Shown here: positions 8,936-16,730 of the stretch, piece by piece
Layout of the letters: each line of letters starts with the position of its first letter
Position numbering within the stretch: position 1 is the first letter of the stretch
Source: Mesorhizobium loti CJ3sym
GTDB lineage: Bacteria; Pseudomonadota; Alphaproteobacteria; Rhizobiales; Rhizobiaceae
Assembly (NCBI RefSeq): GCF_000472785.1
Contig: NZ_AXAL01000006.1
Span: 124,208 to 188,207 of the forward strand
Length of the DNA: 64,000 bases
Reading direction: 5' to 3'
Program-made: the position numbers and the translations under genes
Notes under the pieces: model-generated
Databases searched by the model: none
Told to the model about the DNA's origin: nothing
What the model saw: only the letters and a program-made list of their open reading frames with translations

Positions 8936-9455
8936 GGCTTTTCCCTGACATTTTTGCGGACCCAACGTCAATCTGCGCTCTCAGTTCCGGATTGACCATC
9001 GCTTCGAGGAAGCGTTCCACCAAGGTCCGTTCGGTGGCGCCGGAATCTTCCAATGCAGCATGGATGCGGCGCGACTGTGGCCGTGCCAGGGCCAGGGCCA
9101 GCGCACGGCCCTTGGCCGTCGGATAGAGTTCGCGCTGGCGGCGGTCGCGTGGACCTTGCAATTGCACGACATGGTCGGTGTCGATCAGCTGCTTGAGCAC
9201 GCGCGCCAGGCTCTGCTTGGTGATCTTCAGCACATCGAGCAGTTCGGCGACCGTCAGGCCCGGCCTGCGGTTGACGAAATGCAGCACCCGGTGATGGGCG
9301 CGGCCGAAGCCGTAGTCGGCCAGGATCTGGTCGGGATCGGAGGTGAAGTCGCGATAGGCGAAGAAGAACAGTTCGATGATGGCGAAGTCGATGCCGTCCT
9401 CGACTGACATCGCGCTCCTGATCGGTTTTCCGGCAGATGGGCTTCGATCCGTCAT
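8922..9455 (-). CDS. petP: MarR-family transcriptional regulator (PetP-like)
   Basis: This 177-residue winged-helix regulator shows the MarR core: RVLHFVNRRPGLTVAELL, ITKQSLARVLKQLI (recognition helix), then the wing GPRDRRQRELYPTAKG. Start 9455 (the second of two adjacent ATGs) has GGAG at good spacing. It is the first gene of a two-gene operon with the response regulator and is divergent from ilvE. An imperfect palindrome just upstream is a candidate operator. Confidence 0.88.
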   Translation of the reverse strand: MTDRSPSAGKPIRSAMSVEDGIDFAIIELFFFAYRDFTSDPDQILADYGFGRAHHRVLHFVNRRPGLTVAELLDVLKITKQSLARVLKQLIDTDHVVQLQGPRDRRQRELYPTAKGRALALALARPQSRRIHAALEDSGATERTLVERFLEAMVNPELRAQIDVGSAKMSGKSHGEH

Positions 9456-9479
9456 CATTTCTCCATGGGAACGGGAGAT

Positions 9480-9500
9480 TATGTCAGTACTATTGACGTA
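9480..9500. promoter_or_regulatory. Candidate MarR/PetP operator
   Basis: TATGTCA, a 7-base spacer, then TGACGTA form an inverted repeat with one mismatch. It lies 25 bases upstream of the MarR start and in the divergent region shared with ilvE. Size and position suit an autoregulatory MarR dimer site; binding is inferred. Confidence 0.45.
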
Positions 9501-9689
9501 ATTTCCCTGCAATGGTAATTTTTGACAAGCTTTTGGGCGGATTGCGAACGAAAAGGCAAGGCAGGCCGGTTTTTCCGGAACTTCCTGAGTTTGCCAGGGC
9601 GCGATTATCCGCCTACGCTTCGAGACACCGGCCGGCGTCTCAAATTGCATGGCGCGGCCAAAAAGAACACGCAACGACACCAAGGATAT

Positions 9690-9705
9690 GCGGGCCGTGG
9701 CCCGC
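9690..9705 (+). promoter_or_regulatory. Hairpin directly upstream of the ilvE ribosome site
   Basis: GCGGGCC, two bases, GGCCCGC form a perfect GC-rich inverted repeat that ends where the ilvE ribosome site (GGGAGG) begins. Folded in mRNA it could affect ribosome access to ilvE. No leader peptide rich in branched-chain codons was found, so classical attenuation is not supported. Confidence 0.4.
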
Positions 9706-9716
9706 GGGAGGTTACC

Positions 9717-10610
9717 ATGGCATCCGTTCCCTTCGATCAACTGGACGGTTTCATCTGGATGAATGGGGAGTTCATTCCGTGGGGCGACGCCAAGATTCAT
9801 GTGCTGACGCACGGTCTGCACTATGCAAGCGCGGTCTTCGAGGGCGAGCGCGCCTATGGCGGCGAGATCTTCAAGCTCAACGAGCACACCGAGCGCCTGC
9901 ATGAATCGGCGCGGCTGCTCGGCTTCAAGATTCCCTATTCGGTGGCCGAGCTCAACGACGCCTCAACCACGCTTCTGAAGAAGCAGGGTTTCCAGGACGC
10001 CTATGTCAGGCCGATCGCCTGGCGCGGCAGCGAGCAGATGGGCGTTTCGGCACAGAACAACCGTATCAACGTCGCTATCGCCATCTGGCAGTGGCCTAGC
10101 TATTTCGACCCGGCGCAGAAGCTGAAGGGCATCCGCCTCGATATGGCCGAATGGCGCCGGCCCGACCCGCGCACGGCGCCTTCAAAGTCGAAGGCCGCCG
10201 GCCTCTACATGATCTGCACCATGTCCAAACATGCCGCCGAAGCCAAGGGCTATGCCGACGCCATGATGCTCGACTGGCGCGGGCAAGTTGCGGAAGCAAC
10301 GGGCGCCAACATCTTCTTCGTCAAGGACGGCAAGATCCACACGCCGAAGCCCGACTGTTTCCTCGACGGCATCACCCGCCGCACGGTCATCGGGCTGGCC
10401 AGGGATCGCGGTCTGGAAGTCATCGAACGCGCCATCATGCCGGAAGAACTTGAGGGCTTCGAGCAATGCTTCCTGACCGGGACGGCAGCGGAAGTAACGC
10501 CGGTGTCGGAGATCGGCCCTTACCGATTCGAGGTCGGCGAGATCGCTAAGAACCTTATGAATGACTATTCTGCCGCGGTTCAGCCGAAGCACGCGATCGC
10601 CGCAGAATAA
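9717..10610 (+). CDS. ilvE: Branched-chain amino-acid aminotransferase
   Basis: This 297-residue class IV PLP aminotransferase carries out the last step of Leu, Ile and Val synthesis and the first step of their breakdown, in the cytosol with glutamate/2-oxoglutarate. Family features are VLTHGLHYASAVFEGERAY near the N terminus, the PLP lysine in APSKSKAAGLY, the phosphate-binding region DWRGQVAEATGANIFFV, and GITRRTVI. ATG 9717 follows GGGAGG at good spacing, although the open frame extends 195 bases upstream. A terminator follows. Confidence 0.95.
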   Translation: MASVPFDQLDGFIWMNGEFIPWGDAKIHVLTHGLHYASAVFEGERAYGGEIFKLNEHTERLHESARLLGFKIPYSVAELNDASTTLLKKQGFQDAYVRPIAWRGSEQMGVSAQNNRINVAIAIWQWPSYFDPAQKLKGIRLDMAEWRRPDPRTAPSKSKAAGLYMICTMSKHAAEAKGYADAMMLDWRGQVAEATGANIFFVKDGKIHTPKPDCFLDGITRRTVIGLARDRGLEVIERAIMPEELEGFEQCFLTGTAAEVTPVSEIGPYRFEVGEIAKNLMNDYSAAVQPKHAIAAE

Positions 10611-10637
10611 CGATAGTCACAGCTTTTCGTGCAAGCA

Positions 10638-10665
10638 GGGGCGGTTTTCGAGCCGCCCCTTTTAT
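10638..10665 (+). terminator. Rho-independent terminator after ilvE
   Basis: GGGGCGG / CCGCCCC with an 8-base loop is followed by TTTTAT, 28 bases after the ilvE stop. Confidence 0.85.
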
Positions 10666-10755
10666 TTCAGCGTTTCTGCATTTGACTTTCATCCAATTCG
10701 GCGTCTCATGATGGTGTCGGCCCGGGAGGCTGGCAGCTATGGAGGGACTCATCAT

Positions 10756-11070
10756 ATGGACATGAACACGCTTCTTCCGATCATCATTCAGATCATTACA
10801 GGCATCATCGGTGGTCAGGCGGTGGGTGCTGCGATCAAGACGGCGGCACTGGGACAGCTGCCCAAGATCCTGGGCGGCGCCATTGGCGGTGTCGGCGGCG
10901 CTGCGATCCTGGGCAGCCTGCTCGGCCACGGGGTCGATCCGGCCGCGGCAGCGGCTGCGACGAGCGGCCTGGGCAGCTCGCTCAACCTGCAGAACATCGT
11001 CGGCGGCGCCGGCGGCGGCGCGATCCTGACCGGCATCATCGGTGCGGTCATGGGCGCCATGAAGAAGTAA
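10756..11070 (+). CDS. Small glycine/alanine-rich membrane-associating protein, unknown function
   Basis: The product has 104 residues, is strongly hydrophobic and is rich in Gly and Ala. It contains glycine-zipper-like stretches (GAIGGVGGAAILGSLLGHG, IVGGAGGGAILTGIIGAVMG) and two lysines at the end. GGAGGG lies 9 bases before ATG 10756. It is flanked by terminators on both sides, so it is a single-gene unit. I do not recognise a functional family; it resembles small glycine-zipper proteins of the cell envelope. Confidence 0.75.
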   Translation: MDMNTLLPIIIQIITGIIGGQAVGAAIKTAALGQLPKILGGAIGGVGGAAILGSLLGHGVDPAAAAAATSGLGSSLNLQNIVGGAGGGAILTGIIGAVMGAMKK

Positions 11071-11093
11071 GGTCCAACGGCTTCGGCCTGGTC

Positions 11094-11127
11094 AAATGGG
11101 CGGCTTCGGCCGCCCATTTCTGTTTTT
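11094..11127 (+). terminator. Strong rho-independent terminator (UUCG loop)
   Basis: A perfect 11-bp stem, AAATGGGCGGC / GCCGCCCATTT, is closed by TTCG and followed by CTGTTTTT, 23 bases after the stop of the Gly-rich gene. Confidence 0.92.
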
Positions 11128-11212
11128 GAAGCAACCGACTGTTCGTCTTTCCATGGGTGGACGCCCTTCGCCAGCGCCTTTACATGACGGTGGATACAGC
11201 GAAAGGACGATC

Positions 11213-11851
11213 ATGGGTCAGCTCAATGCCGGCATCGTGCCGGTCACACCCTTCCAGCAGAACTGCACCATTCTGTTCGACATGGATGACAAGCACGGCG
11301 TCGTCGTCGATCCGGGCGGCGACATCGACAAGGTGCTGGCGGTGCTGAAGGACAATGCGATCATCGCCGAGGCAATCTGGATTACGCATGGCCATATCGA
11401 CCATGCCGGCGGCGCGATGGAGTTGAAGGAGGCACTCGGCGTCGACATCATCGGGCCGCATGTGGCCGACAAATTCCTGCTCGACAATCTGGAGAACCAG
11501 GGCAAGCGCTATGGCATTGCCGGCTCGCGCAATTGCGTGCCCGACCGGTTCCTCACCGAGGGCGAAACGGTGTCGTTCGGTTCGCATGTCTTCGAGGTGC
11601 TGCATTGCCCAGGCCATGCGCCGGGTCATGTCGTCTACTACAACCGCGCGGCCAAGTTCGCCCATGTCGGCGACGTGCTGTTCCGTGGCTCGGTCGGCCG
11701 CACCGACCTGCCGGGCGGCGACCACGCGACGCTGATCGCTTCGATCAAGGACAAGCTGTTGCCGCTCGGCGATGACATCGGCTTCATCTGCGGCCACGGC
11801 CCCGGCGGCCGTTTCGGCGAGGAGCGGCGGACCAATCCGTTCCTTGTCTAG
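11213..11851 (+). CDS. MBL-fold metallo-hydrolase (glyoxalase II-like)
   Basis: This 212-residue metallo-beta-lactamase-fold enzyme carries the binuclear metal motif THGHIDHAGG (H-x-H-x-D-H), the later histidines in HCPGHAPGHVVYY, the bridging aspartate in HVGDVLFRGSVGRTDL, and a final histidine in FICGHGPGG. It resembles YcbL/glyoxalase II-type thioesterases and probably hydrolyses a thioester such as a glutathione adduct. ATG 11213 has AAAGGA upstream. The substrate is inferred from family only. Confidence 0.9.
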   Translation: MGQLNAGIVPVTPFQQNCTILFDMDDKHGVVVDPGGDIDKVLAVLKDNAIIAEAIWITHGHIDHAGGAMELKEALGVDIIGPHVADKFLLDNLENQGKRYGIAGSRNCVPDRFLTEGETVSFGSHVFEVLHCPGHAPGHVVYYNRAAKFAHVGDVLFRGSVGRTDLPGGDHATLIASIKDKLLPLGDDIGFICGHGPGGRFGEERRTNPFLV

Positions 11852-11854
11852 GCT

Positions 11855-11988
11855 GTGCTGATATTCAGGTGAGGCCGGTCTGCAAATGGCGGCTTCCTCC
11901 GCTTCCGGTGCTCACGTACCAAAAGTACGCTCCGCTCCGGTTCTCGGAACCCGTCATTTTCGACTCGGCCTGACCTGAATCTCAGCAC
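11855..11988. repeat. Long palindromic intergenic repeat, copy 1 (134 bp)
   Basis: The outer arms GTGCTGA..ATTCAGGTGAGGCCG and CGGCCTGACCTGAAT..TCAGCAC pair almost perfectly. Inside lies a second palindrome around CTCACGTACCAAAAGTACGC, then TCCGGTTCTCGG. A copy of exactly the same length lies at 18377-18510 and a diverged one at 44972-45116. It follows a stop codon by four bases and resembles rhizobial RIME-type elements. Confidence 0.85.
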
Positions 11989-12019
11989 ACCCTGGCGGGC
12001 CACTGATCGGAGAATCCAA

Positions 12020-12051
12020 AAAAAGCGCTGGCCTCGCGGTCAGCGCTTTTT
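12020..12051. terminator. Bidirectional terminator between MBL and BA14K genes
   Basis: AAAAAGCGCTG and CAGCGCTTTTT pair around GCCTCGCGGT. The A-run and T-run make it work in both directions between two convergent genes. Confidence 0.85.
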
Positions 12052-12070
12052 CGTATGGGGCAGGGAAGCC

Positions 12071-12496
12071 TCAGTTCGCGGTGCAGAAATGCTGCTCGCC
12101 GTCATTGCCGGTGAACGTGCCGGTGCGGCTGTTGAAGGTGCGGTAGCGGTCCGAGCAGTAGTTGTACCAGTCACGGGTCCACGGCTCGGCATAGCGATCG
12201 GCATAGACCACCTGCGGCTCGGCGTAATAGCGACGGACCGGGGCCGGGCGCACCACGACGTCACGGTCGTAGCCGTCATTGTAGTAGCGGTCTGCGTAGG
12301 GCGGGGGCTGGTCATTGGCCAGCGCGCCACCGATCAGCGCGCCTGCTGCGAGGCCGAGGACGCCGGCGGCAATGGCATCGCCATTGTGGTGGCGGCGGTG
12401 ATGACCCCAGTCATCGGCGTTGGCTGCGGGCAAGGCCGCAAGCATGGTGCCGGCCACGGCGGCGGACAGCACGGCAGTCTTGAAAATTCTGTTCAT
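12071..12496 (-). CDS. BA14K-family exported protein
   Basis: The product has 141 residues with a clear signal peptide (NRIFKTAVLSAAVAGTMLAAL, cleaved near ANA-DD). A glycine-zipper stretch (GVLGLAAGALIGGALAND) and a Tyr/Arg-rich region follow. The C-terminal BA14K motif is WYNYCSDRYRTFNSRTGTF followed by GEQHFC. The family is named for a Brucella immunoreactive 14-kDa protein with lectin-like activity and is common in the Rhizobiales envelope. Exact role unknown. Confidence 0.88.
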   Translation of the reverse strand: MNRIFKTAVLSAAVAGTMLAALPAANADDWGHHRRHHNGDAIAAGVLGLAAGALIGGALANDQPPPYADRYYNDGYDRDVVVRPAPVRRYYAEPQVVYADRYAEPWTRDWYNYCSDRYRTFNSRTGTFTGNDGEQHFCTAN

Positions 12497-12684
12497 CTTG
12501 GTCTCCTTCGTACCGGGCCGTGCGGTTTTGCAGGGGATGCGGTCCGGCTTTACCCAGAACTAATATGCGACCGTGGCTGAACGGGGGCTGAACGAATTTC
12601 GACGTTTCGATTTTTTAGAGGCGCCGAGAAGCTCACGCTCGCAATGAGCGGAACTGCCCGTCGGCGCCGACTGGTCTAACCGGC

Positions 12685-12897
12685 TCAGCCGACCGACAGG
12701 TTGACGGCCTTCGGACCCTTGCCGCGCTTGTCCGGCTCGGTGTCGAATGTCACTTTCTGCCCATCTTCGAGACCGGGAAGACCCGACGCCTGTACGGCCG
12801 AAATATGGACGAAGACATCCTTCGCGCCATCGTCCGGCGTGATGAAGCCGAAGCCCTTGGCATGGTTGAAGAATTTGACGGTGCCGGTCTGCGGCAT
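12685..12897 (-). CDS. cspA: Cold-shock protein (CspA family), copy 1
   Basis: This 70-residue single cold-shock domain shows both RNA-binding motifs: [11 protein letters not shown] (RNP1) and VFVHIS (RNP2), and starts TGTVKFFN. Start 12897 has AAGGAG upstream; an in-frame ATG seven codons earlier lacks that support. It binds single-stranded RNA/DNA as an RNA chaperone. It is the first of three csp genes within 3.4 kb, all on the same strand. Confidence 0.95.
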   Translation of the reverse strand: MPQTGTVKFFNHAKGFGFITPDDGAKDVFVHISAVQASGLPGLEDGQKVTFDTEPDKRGKGPKAVNLSVG

Positions 12898-13042
12898 GGG
12901 AAGCTCCTTTGATCCCATAAACTCCAGTCTCGGGCCGGCAAATGCCCGAGAGGAAATTTGTCCTTTATTTTAGCGTCATCGGCAAGAGAAAGTTTTGCAT
13001 GCACTTTTGCTGTGCCTTTGACTTGAAGAAGGTGGGGACATG

Positions 13043-13072
13043 AAAAAGGCGCGGCGAAAATCGCCGCGCCTT
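13043..13072 (-). terminator. Terminator of the second cold-shock gene
   Basis: A perfect 12-bp stem, AAGGCGCGGCGA / TCGCCGCGCCTT, has a 3-base loop and a T-run on the minus strand, 84 bases beyond the stop at 13156. Confidence 0.9.
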
Positions 13073-13155
13073 CAAAATTCGTTTGTGTCTCCAGCCGCCG
13101 TCTATGGCCTGGAGTCTCCTTCGCACGCCACCGAGGACTGCGGGGCGCTGATGGT

Positions 13156-13368
13156 TCAGGCAGCGCGGAGGTTGACGGCCTTGGGGCCCTTGCCCATGCG
13201 GTCCGGCTCGACGTCGAAGGTGACCTTCTGGCCGTCGACGAGCGTGCGCAGGCCCGAAGCCTCGATCGCCGAGATATGGACGAACACGTCCTTGGCGCCA
13301 CCATCGGGCGTAATGAAACCGAAGCCTTTGGTAGCGTTGAAGAATTTAACGGTGCCGGTCTGGGCCAT
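13156..13368 (-). CDS. cspA: Cold-shock protein (CspA family), copy 2
   Basis: This 70-residue cold-shock domain protein closely resembles copy 1: [33 protein letters not shown] and the C-terminal [15 protein letters not shown] precedes the start. The similarity points to a local duplication. It has its own terminator, so it is a separate transcript. Like other csp genes it probably has a long 5' leader (13369 upward). Confidence 0.95.
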   Translation of the reverse strand: MAQTGTVKFFNATKGFGFITPDGGAKDVFVHISAIEASGLRTLVDGQKVTFDVEPDRMGKGPKAVNLRAA

Positions 13369-13879
13369 TGGGGAAACTCCTTCACCCGTTCAGTCTTTGG
13401 TGGTCCCGCCCGCCGCCTGGCGCAATGGGCAGTTCCCGGTGGTTGCTTCGGCAGTCATGCATTGGCGCATGGTCAAACCCCCCGCCGAAAACGGGGCCGT
13501 CAGAGATTCACAGTATCGGGGAAAGGTCGTCCAAAACGTTCCGCTCTCCGGGTCGCAAATGCCCGAACACGGAATTTATCGCACGGAAACGTGAGGGTTG
13601 CAAGATAGGGCCGCAGGCCGCCACACTGGGCGCATCCCGACGCAAGAATCGACTGATCTGAGCGTCGATGCGCCGCAGATAGGCCTCGTTGCCGGACGGG
13701 TCATCGGCCCACAGCCACGGTCACGCATGGGCCAGAGGCTGCCAACGACAGCCATTGCCGGTCGCCCTGGTTCGCCACGTCGCCCCGGTTCGGGGCTGCA
13801 AACGGGGGTTGCATTTGACAAGGGAATGGCGAGGATCGGAACGGATCGCGATCGGGATGGGATCGAGGGAGAGAGCAGC
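13369..13879. other. 511-bp gap between divergent csp and Kazal-lipoprotein genes
   Basis: It should hold the csp promoter and leader (minus strand) and the lipoprotein promoter (plus strand). A minus-strand frame around 13560-13720 has coding-like wording (ADDPSGNEAYLRRIDAQISR) but no usable start and a stop just upstream, so it may be a gene remnant. No other feature seen. Confidence 0.4.
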
Positions 13880-14338
13880 ATGAGATTCCTGGCGTCAATT
13901 TTTTCGCGACAGGGTTTTGGCTTCTTGCGGCAAGGATTTGCCTTGCTGTTCATGTCGGCACTTCTGGCCGCCTGCACCGTCGTCGTCGATGACGGGCCGG
14001 GACCCCGTCTGCGTCCGCCGCGCCCCGAACCGCAATATTGCAGCAGGCAGTACGAACCGGTCTGCGCCCGCCGCAGCGGCGATCGCCAGACTTTCGCCAA
14101 TGGCTGCCTTGCCGACCGCGCCGGTTACCGCATCGTGCGCGACGGTCCCTGCCGTGGTGACGGCGCTGGCGGTGGCGGTGGCGGTGGCGGTGGCGGTGGC
14201 GGTGGGGAAGAGCAGACGTTCTGCACCCGCGAATATGCGCCCGTCTGCGCCCGCCGGCACGGTGAGGAGCGCACTTTCTCCAACGCCTGCGAAGCCCGCG
14301 CCGCAGATTATCGCATCGTTGGCGATGGGCCATGCTGA
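13880..14338 (+). CDS. Lipoprotein with two Kazal-like protease-inhibitor modules
   Basis: The product has 152 residues. After a basic start and hydrophobic stretch, the lipobox MSALLAAC gives a lipidated cysteine. Two modules follow, each with the cysteine spacing and wording of Kazal-type inhibitors: CSRQYEPVCARRSGDRQTFA and CTREYAPVCARRHGEERTFS, each ending in an 'IVxDGPC'-like element. They are joined by an almost pure glycine linker encoded by a GGTGGC repeat. It may sit in the envelope and inhibit serine proteases; this is inferred from the fold. Start 13880 has GAGGGAGAG upstream. Confidence 0.85.
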   Translation: MRFLASIFSRQGFGFLRQGFALLFMSALLAACTVVVDDGPGPRLRPPRPEPQYCSRQYEPVCARRSGDRQTFANGCLADRAGYRIVRDGPCRGDGAGGGGGGGGGGGGGEEQTFCTREYAPVCARRHGEERTFSNACEARAADYRIVGDGPC

Positions 14339-14345
14339 GAAGGCG

Positions 14346-14480
14346 CTACTTGGCCACGCCAGTATAGGCCTTGGCCTTCAGCAGGGCGGCCAGATGGGCG
14401 GCGTTTGACGCGGCCATCTCGATCATGCCGGCGACCTTTTCGGGGGTCCTCGGCAGGTCGACATAGTTGATGTCGCCCAT
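14346..14480 (-). CDS. Very small ORF, possible decayed gene
   Basis: From ATG 14480 the frame gives 44 residues (MGDINYVDLPRTPEKVAGMI and onward, ending GVAK). The same frame continues upstream with coding-like wording (FSANGGVYWVGEP) back to a stop near 14572, but without any ATG, GTG or TTG. Either the real start is the internal ATG or the original start has been lost. No family recognised. Confidence 0.35.
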   Translation of the reverse strand: MGDINYVDLPRTPEKVAGMIEMAASNAAHLAALLKAKAYTGVAK

Positions 14481-14585
14481 GGGTTCGCCAACCCAATAGA
14501 CGCCGCCATTGGCCGAGAATGGCTGTGCAGGCTCAACGTCGTCAGGCGCCTGCGGTTGCGCGGCGATGATCTAGATGTGGCTTGC

Positions 14586-14804
14586 CTAGGCCCGATACTC
14601 CCCATCGGCCGGTCCAGCATAAAGCTCGGTGCCATGCTCGTCGGAGATGCGCAGGCGGTCGGGGATCTGCGGCATGGCCAGGCTGTGGAACAGGGCGGTC
14701 GCGCCTTGCAGGGCGGCGCGTAGCGTGGGCGCTTCCAGCGACACCTTGTCGAGCGTCGCTTCCTCGGCGTCGCGCGACCTGTAGAACTCGATGACGAAGT
14801 TCAA
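14586..14804 (-). CDS. Small conserved-type hypothetical protein
   Basis: A 72-residue soluble protein starting MNFVIEFYRSRDAEEATLDK. A mixed polar composition and the ending DEHGTELYAGPADGEYRA suggest a folded cytosolic domain. GGAGGC lies upstream of the start. It resembles short rhizobial hypothetical proteins, but I cannot assign a function. Confidence 0.65.
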   Translation of the reverse strand: MNFVIEFYRSRDAEEATLDKVSLEAPTLRAALQGATALFHSLAMPQIPDRLRISDEHGTELYAGPADGEYRA

Positions 14805-14912
14805 GCAAGCCTCCGTGGCAGAGCATTTGGCTTGTTGCGTCAGTTCATCGCCTGCTCACAGCGGGCGATTGGGCGCATGTGAAGCGCCCCAGGGGATATC
14901 AGTTCTTGGATG

Positions 14913-15050
14913 TCAGCTCTTGGACTTCGGCTTCAGGCTGCTCTCCGCCTGCTTGACCGACGAGCCGAAGGGAGCGGCCGCCTTGGCCACGACTTTGTCT
15001 TTCTTCGGCTTGCGCGTTTCGCGATTGCTTCGCTGTTGACCCTTGGACAT
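14913..15050 (-). CDS. 45-residue lysine-rich small protein
   Basis: The frame from ATG 15050 encodes MSKGQQRSNRETRKPKKDKV and 25 more residues ending in KPKSKS. AGGAG sits six bases before the start. The product is very basic and probably disordered. I recall similar MSKGQQ... small proteins in rhizobial genomes, which supports it as real despite its size. Function unknown; nucleic-acid or ribosome binding would fit its charge. Confidence 0.7.
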   Translation of the reverse strand: MSKGQQRSNRETRKPKKDKVVAKAAAPFGSSVKQAESSLKPKSKS

Positions 15051-15088
15051 GAACTGCTCCTAGCGTGTTGGCTGGCTTTTCGGGGATC

Positions 15089-15355
15089 TCAGACGACCGG
15101 ATTGTTGGCAACAATCGGCGTGTCGGCCGGTTCGAGATTGTCTTCGGTGGTGACCCGCTCGTGGGTCTCCTGCTCGCTGCGGATGCGGTATTGCGGCGAA
15201 CCGTCCTTGACCGGCAGCCTGCTCTTGATCTCGAACAGTTCCGCCGTCTTCTGGACGAGGCCGGTGCGGCTCTTCATGCGCACCGTCTGGCCGATGGCGA
15301 AAAGGTGAGAGGGGGTGTCGGTGCGCGGGCGCGTATTCTGCTGGAAACGGATCAT
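15089..15355 (-). CDS. Hypothetical protein, second gene of a small operon
   Basis: An 88-residue soluble protein (MIRFQQNTRPRTDTPSHLFA...). The middle part, LFAIGQTVRMKSRTGLVQKT, suggests a small beta-barrel, SH3-like fold. Its ATG overlaps the upstream stop in an ATGA arrangement, so it is translationally coupled to the gene at 15352-15621. No family assigned. Confidence 0.65.
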   Translation of the reverse strand: MIRFQQNTRPRTDTPSHLFAIGQTVRMKSRTGLVQKTAELFEIKSRLPVKDGSPQYRIRSEQETHERVTTEDNLEPADTPIVANNPVV

Positions 15356-15621
15356 GCTGCATTCTCCCGGTCGCGCTTCAGCGCGGTTTCGAGTTCGAGG
15401 TGGTCGATGGCGACAAGCTGGCTGGTGGTCGGGTTCTCCACCGCCCTTGCCGGCAGGTGAATGAACGTGGCAACGCGGCGCCAGGCAGCGCGCGACATGC
15501 CCTCGATCAGCTCTTCATCATGATCGATGTCGTAGTCGCCGGCCGGCAACTGGCCCTCCAGACCACCGAGCGCGAAAGCCGCGGTGAAGTGGGCGATGGA
15601 GTGGGTGGTGCGGTCCGGCAT
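15352..15621 (-). CDS. Hypothetical protein, first gene of a small operon
   Basis: An 89-residue acidic protein (MPDRTTHSIAHFTAAFALGG...), with DYDIDHDEELIEGMSRAAWR in the middle. It overlaps the next gene by four bases. I do not recognise a domain. Confidence 0.6.
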   Translation of the reverse strand: MPDRTTHSIAHFTAAFALGGLEGQLPAGDYDIDHDEELIEGMSRAAWRRVATFIHLPARAVENPTTSQLVAIDHLELETALKRDRENAA

Positions 15622-15694
15622 TGTCCTGGCCTTGACTGGTTCAAATCTTGATCGGTTCGCGCTTTGGTCTTCACGTAAAACAGCGACCTGAAAG

Positions 15695-15722
15695 CAAAAA
15701 AGCGGGGACGAGGCCCCGCTTT
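15695..15722 (-). terminator. Terminator of the third cold-shock gene
   Basis: AAAGCGGGG / CCCCGCTTT with a 6-base loop; read on the minus strand it is followed by a run of T. It lies 85 bases past the stop at 15807. Confidence 0.88.
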
Positions 15723-15806
15723 CCTATTTCCGGCAATCGCTGGAAATAAGCCGCTTTCGAGAGCTGCCAGTACATCCGTGGTCAGCGTTCATCGAATTCG
15801 GCCGGA

Positions 15807-16013
15807 TCAGATCAGTTGCAGACTGGCGGCCGACTCGCGGCCCTTGCCGTCACGCTCCAACTCGAATTGCAGTTTCTGGCCTTCGGCAAGGCCGGGGAAG
15901 CCGGCGCGTTCCAATGCGCTGACATGGACGAATACGTCCTTGCCGCCATCGGTCGGCTGAATGAAGCCAAAACCCTTCTGGCCATTGTAGAACTTCACGG
16001 TTCCGGTGGTCAT
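15807..16013 (-). CDS. cspA: Cold-shock protein (CspA family), copy 3
   Basis: A 68-residue cold-shock domain: TTGTVKFYNGQKGFGFIQ, then VFVHVSALERAGFPGLAEGQ. It is more divergent from copies 1 and 2 than they are from each other, and its C terminus (SAASLQLI) differs. Start 16013 matches the family N terminus; a long in-frame upstream extension is rejected as non-coding leader. The ribosome site is weak, as in some cold-induced csp mRNAs whose leaders refold. Confidence 0.93.
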   Translation of the reverse strand: MTTGTVKFYNGQKGFGFIQPTDGGKDVFVHVSALERAGFPGLAEGQKLQFELERDGKGRESAASLQLI

Positions 16014-16337
16014 ATGTGTCTTTCGAGGACTGAGAAATCGTCGCACGGCCAATCTGCCGCGCGCCCGGTGCCGATGATTTGGAATGAGATTGGCGGGTCG
16101 AGAACCTCTGACGCCGCGAGATGCCAATTCTGGCCCAAACGATCTTTGTTATATAGCTCGATTGGGCAACCTTTTCAAGAAGGTTTGTAAATCTGCCGGC
16201 TTTGGCTGAAAAATAGATCGCTATAAATGTTCAGATAATTCTGCTATGGGTTCAAGATATTTCTAAAAAATTCTTGTGAACGTGCTGGGGGTTTTCCCTG
16301 GCATCTGTATTTTATTCGCTCCGGAAAAGGATAAAAC
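16014..16337. other. 324-bp gap: csp leader and divergent promoters
   Basis: It contains an AT-rich stretch (about 16140-16330), unusual for this window, that probably holds the csp promoter (minus) and that of the small gene at 16338 (plus). No gene or clear repeat seen. Confidence 0.4.
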
Positions 16338-16562
16338 ATGGTTTCCGTCAGAACCTCGAAAGGGAAGACCGCAGCGGTCAATCCGATCATCAAGCCAACC
16401 GCCATGCACGCCATTGCCATTGGCGCCAATGGCCAGCCGATGATCGTCAAGTCGGCACGGCTGACCATCAGAAGCGATGAGGCGGCGAGGCGCATGATCT
16501 CCGACACCGATGGCACCGTGAGGCGGGCTAGGCAGGTTGCCGAGACCAACCGCCTGATCTGA
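16338..16562 (+). CDS. Small hypothetical protein
   Basis: 74 residues, basic, starting MVSVRTSKGKTAAVNPIIKP and ending in helix-like EAARRMISDTDGTVRRARQV. AAAAGG lies 7 bases before the ATG. No family recognised. Its position right after an AT-rich promoter-like region supports it as real. Confidence 0.55.
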   Translation: MVSVRTSKGKTAAVNPIIKPTAMHAIAIGANGQPMIVKSARLTIRSDEAARRMISDTDGTVRRARQVAETNRLI

Positions 16563-16730
16563 TCGCTTTCGCGGCGACGGAAGAGCACAGAACCACGCTA
16601 AGACTTGAACCTGCCGCGCCAATGGCTTAGATCGCGGCAGGCGGATAAACACGGCAGGTTTCCCATTAACAGAGATCAGAGACGAGCGGCGGGTGCGGAA
16701 GCAAGGTCTGGCGCGGGCGGACAGCCGCCG

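Noticed and set aside
14170..14206. GGTGGC tandem tract as a possible CRISPR or phase-variation array
   Set aside because: It is a short in-frame polyglycine linker (6-bp unit); length change would not shift the frame, and there are no spacers.
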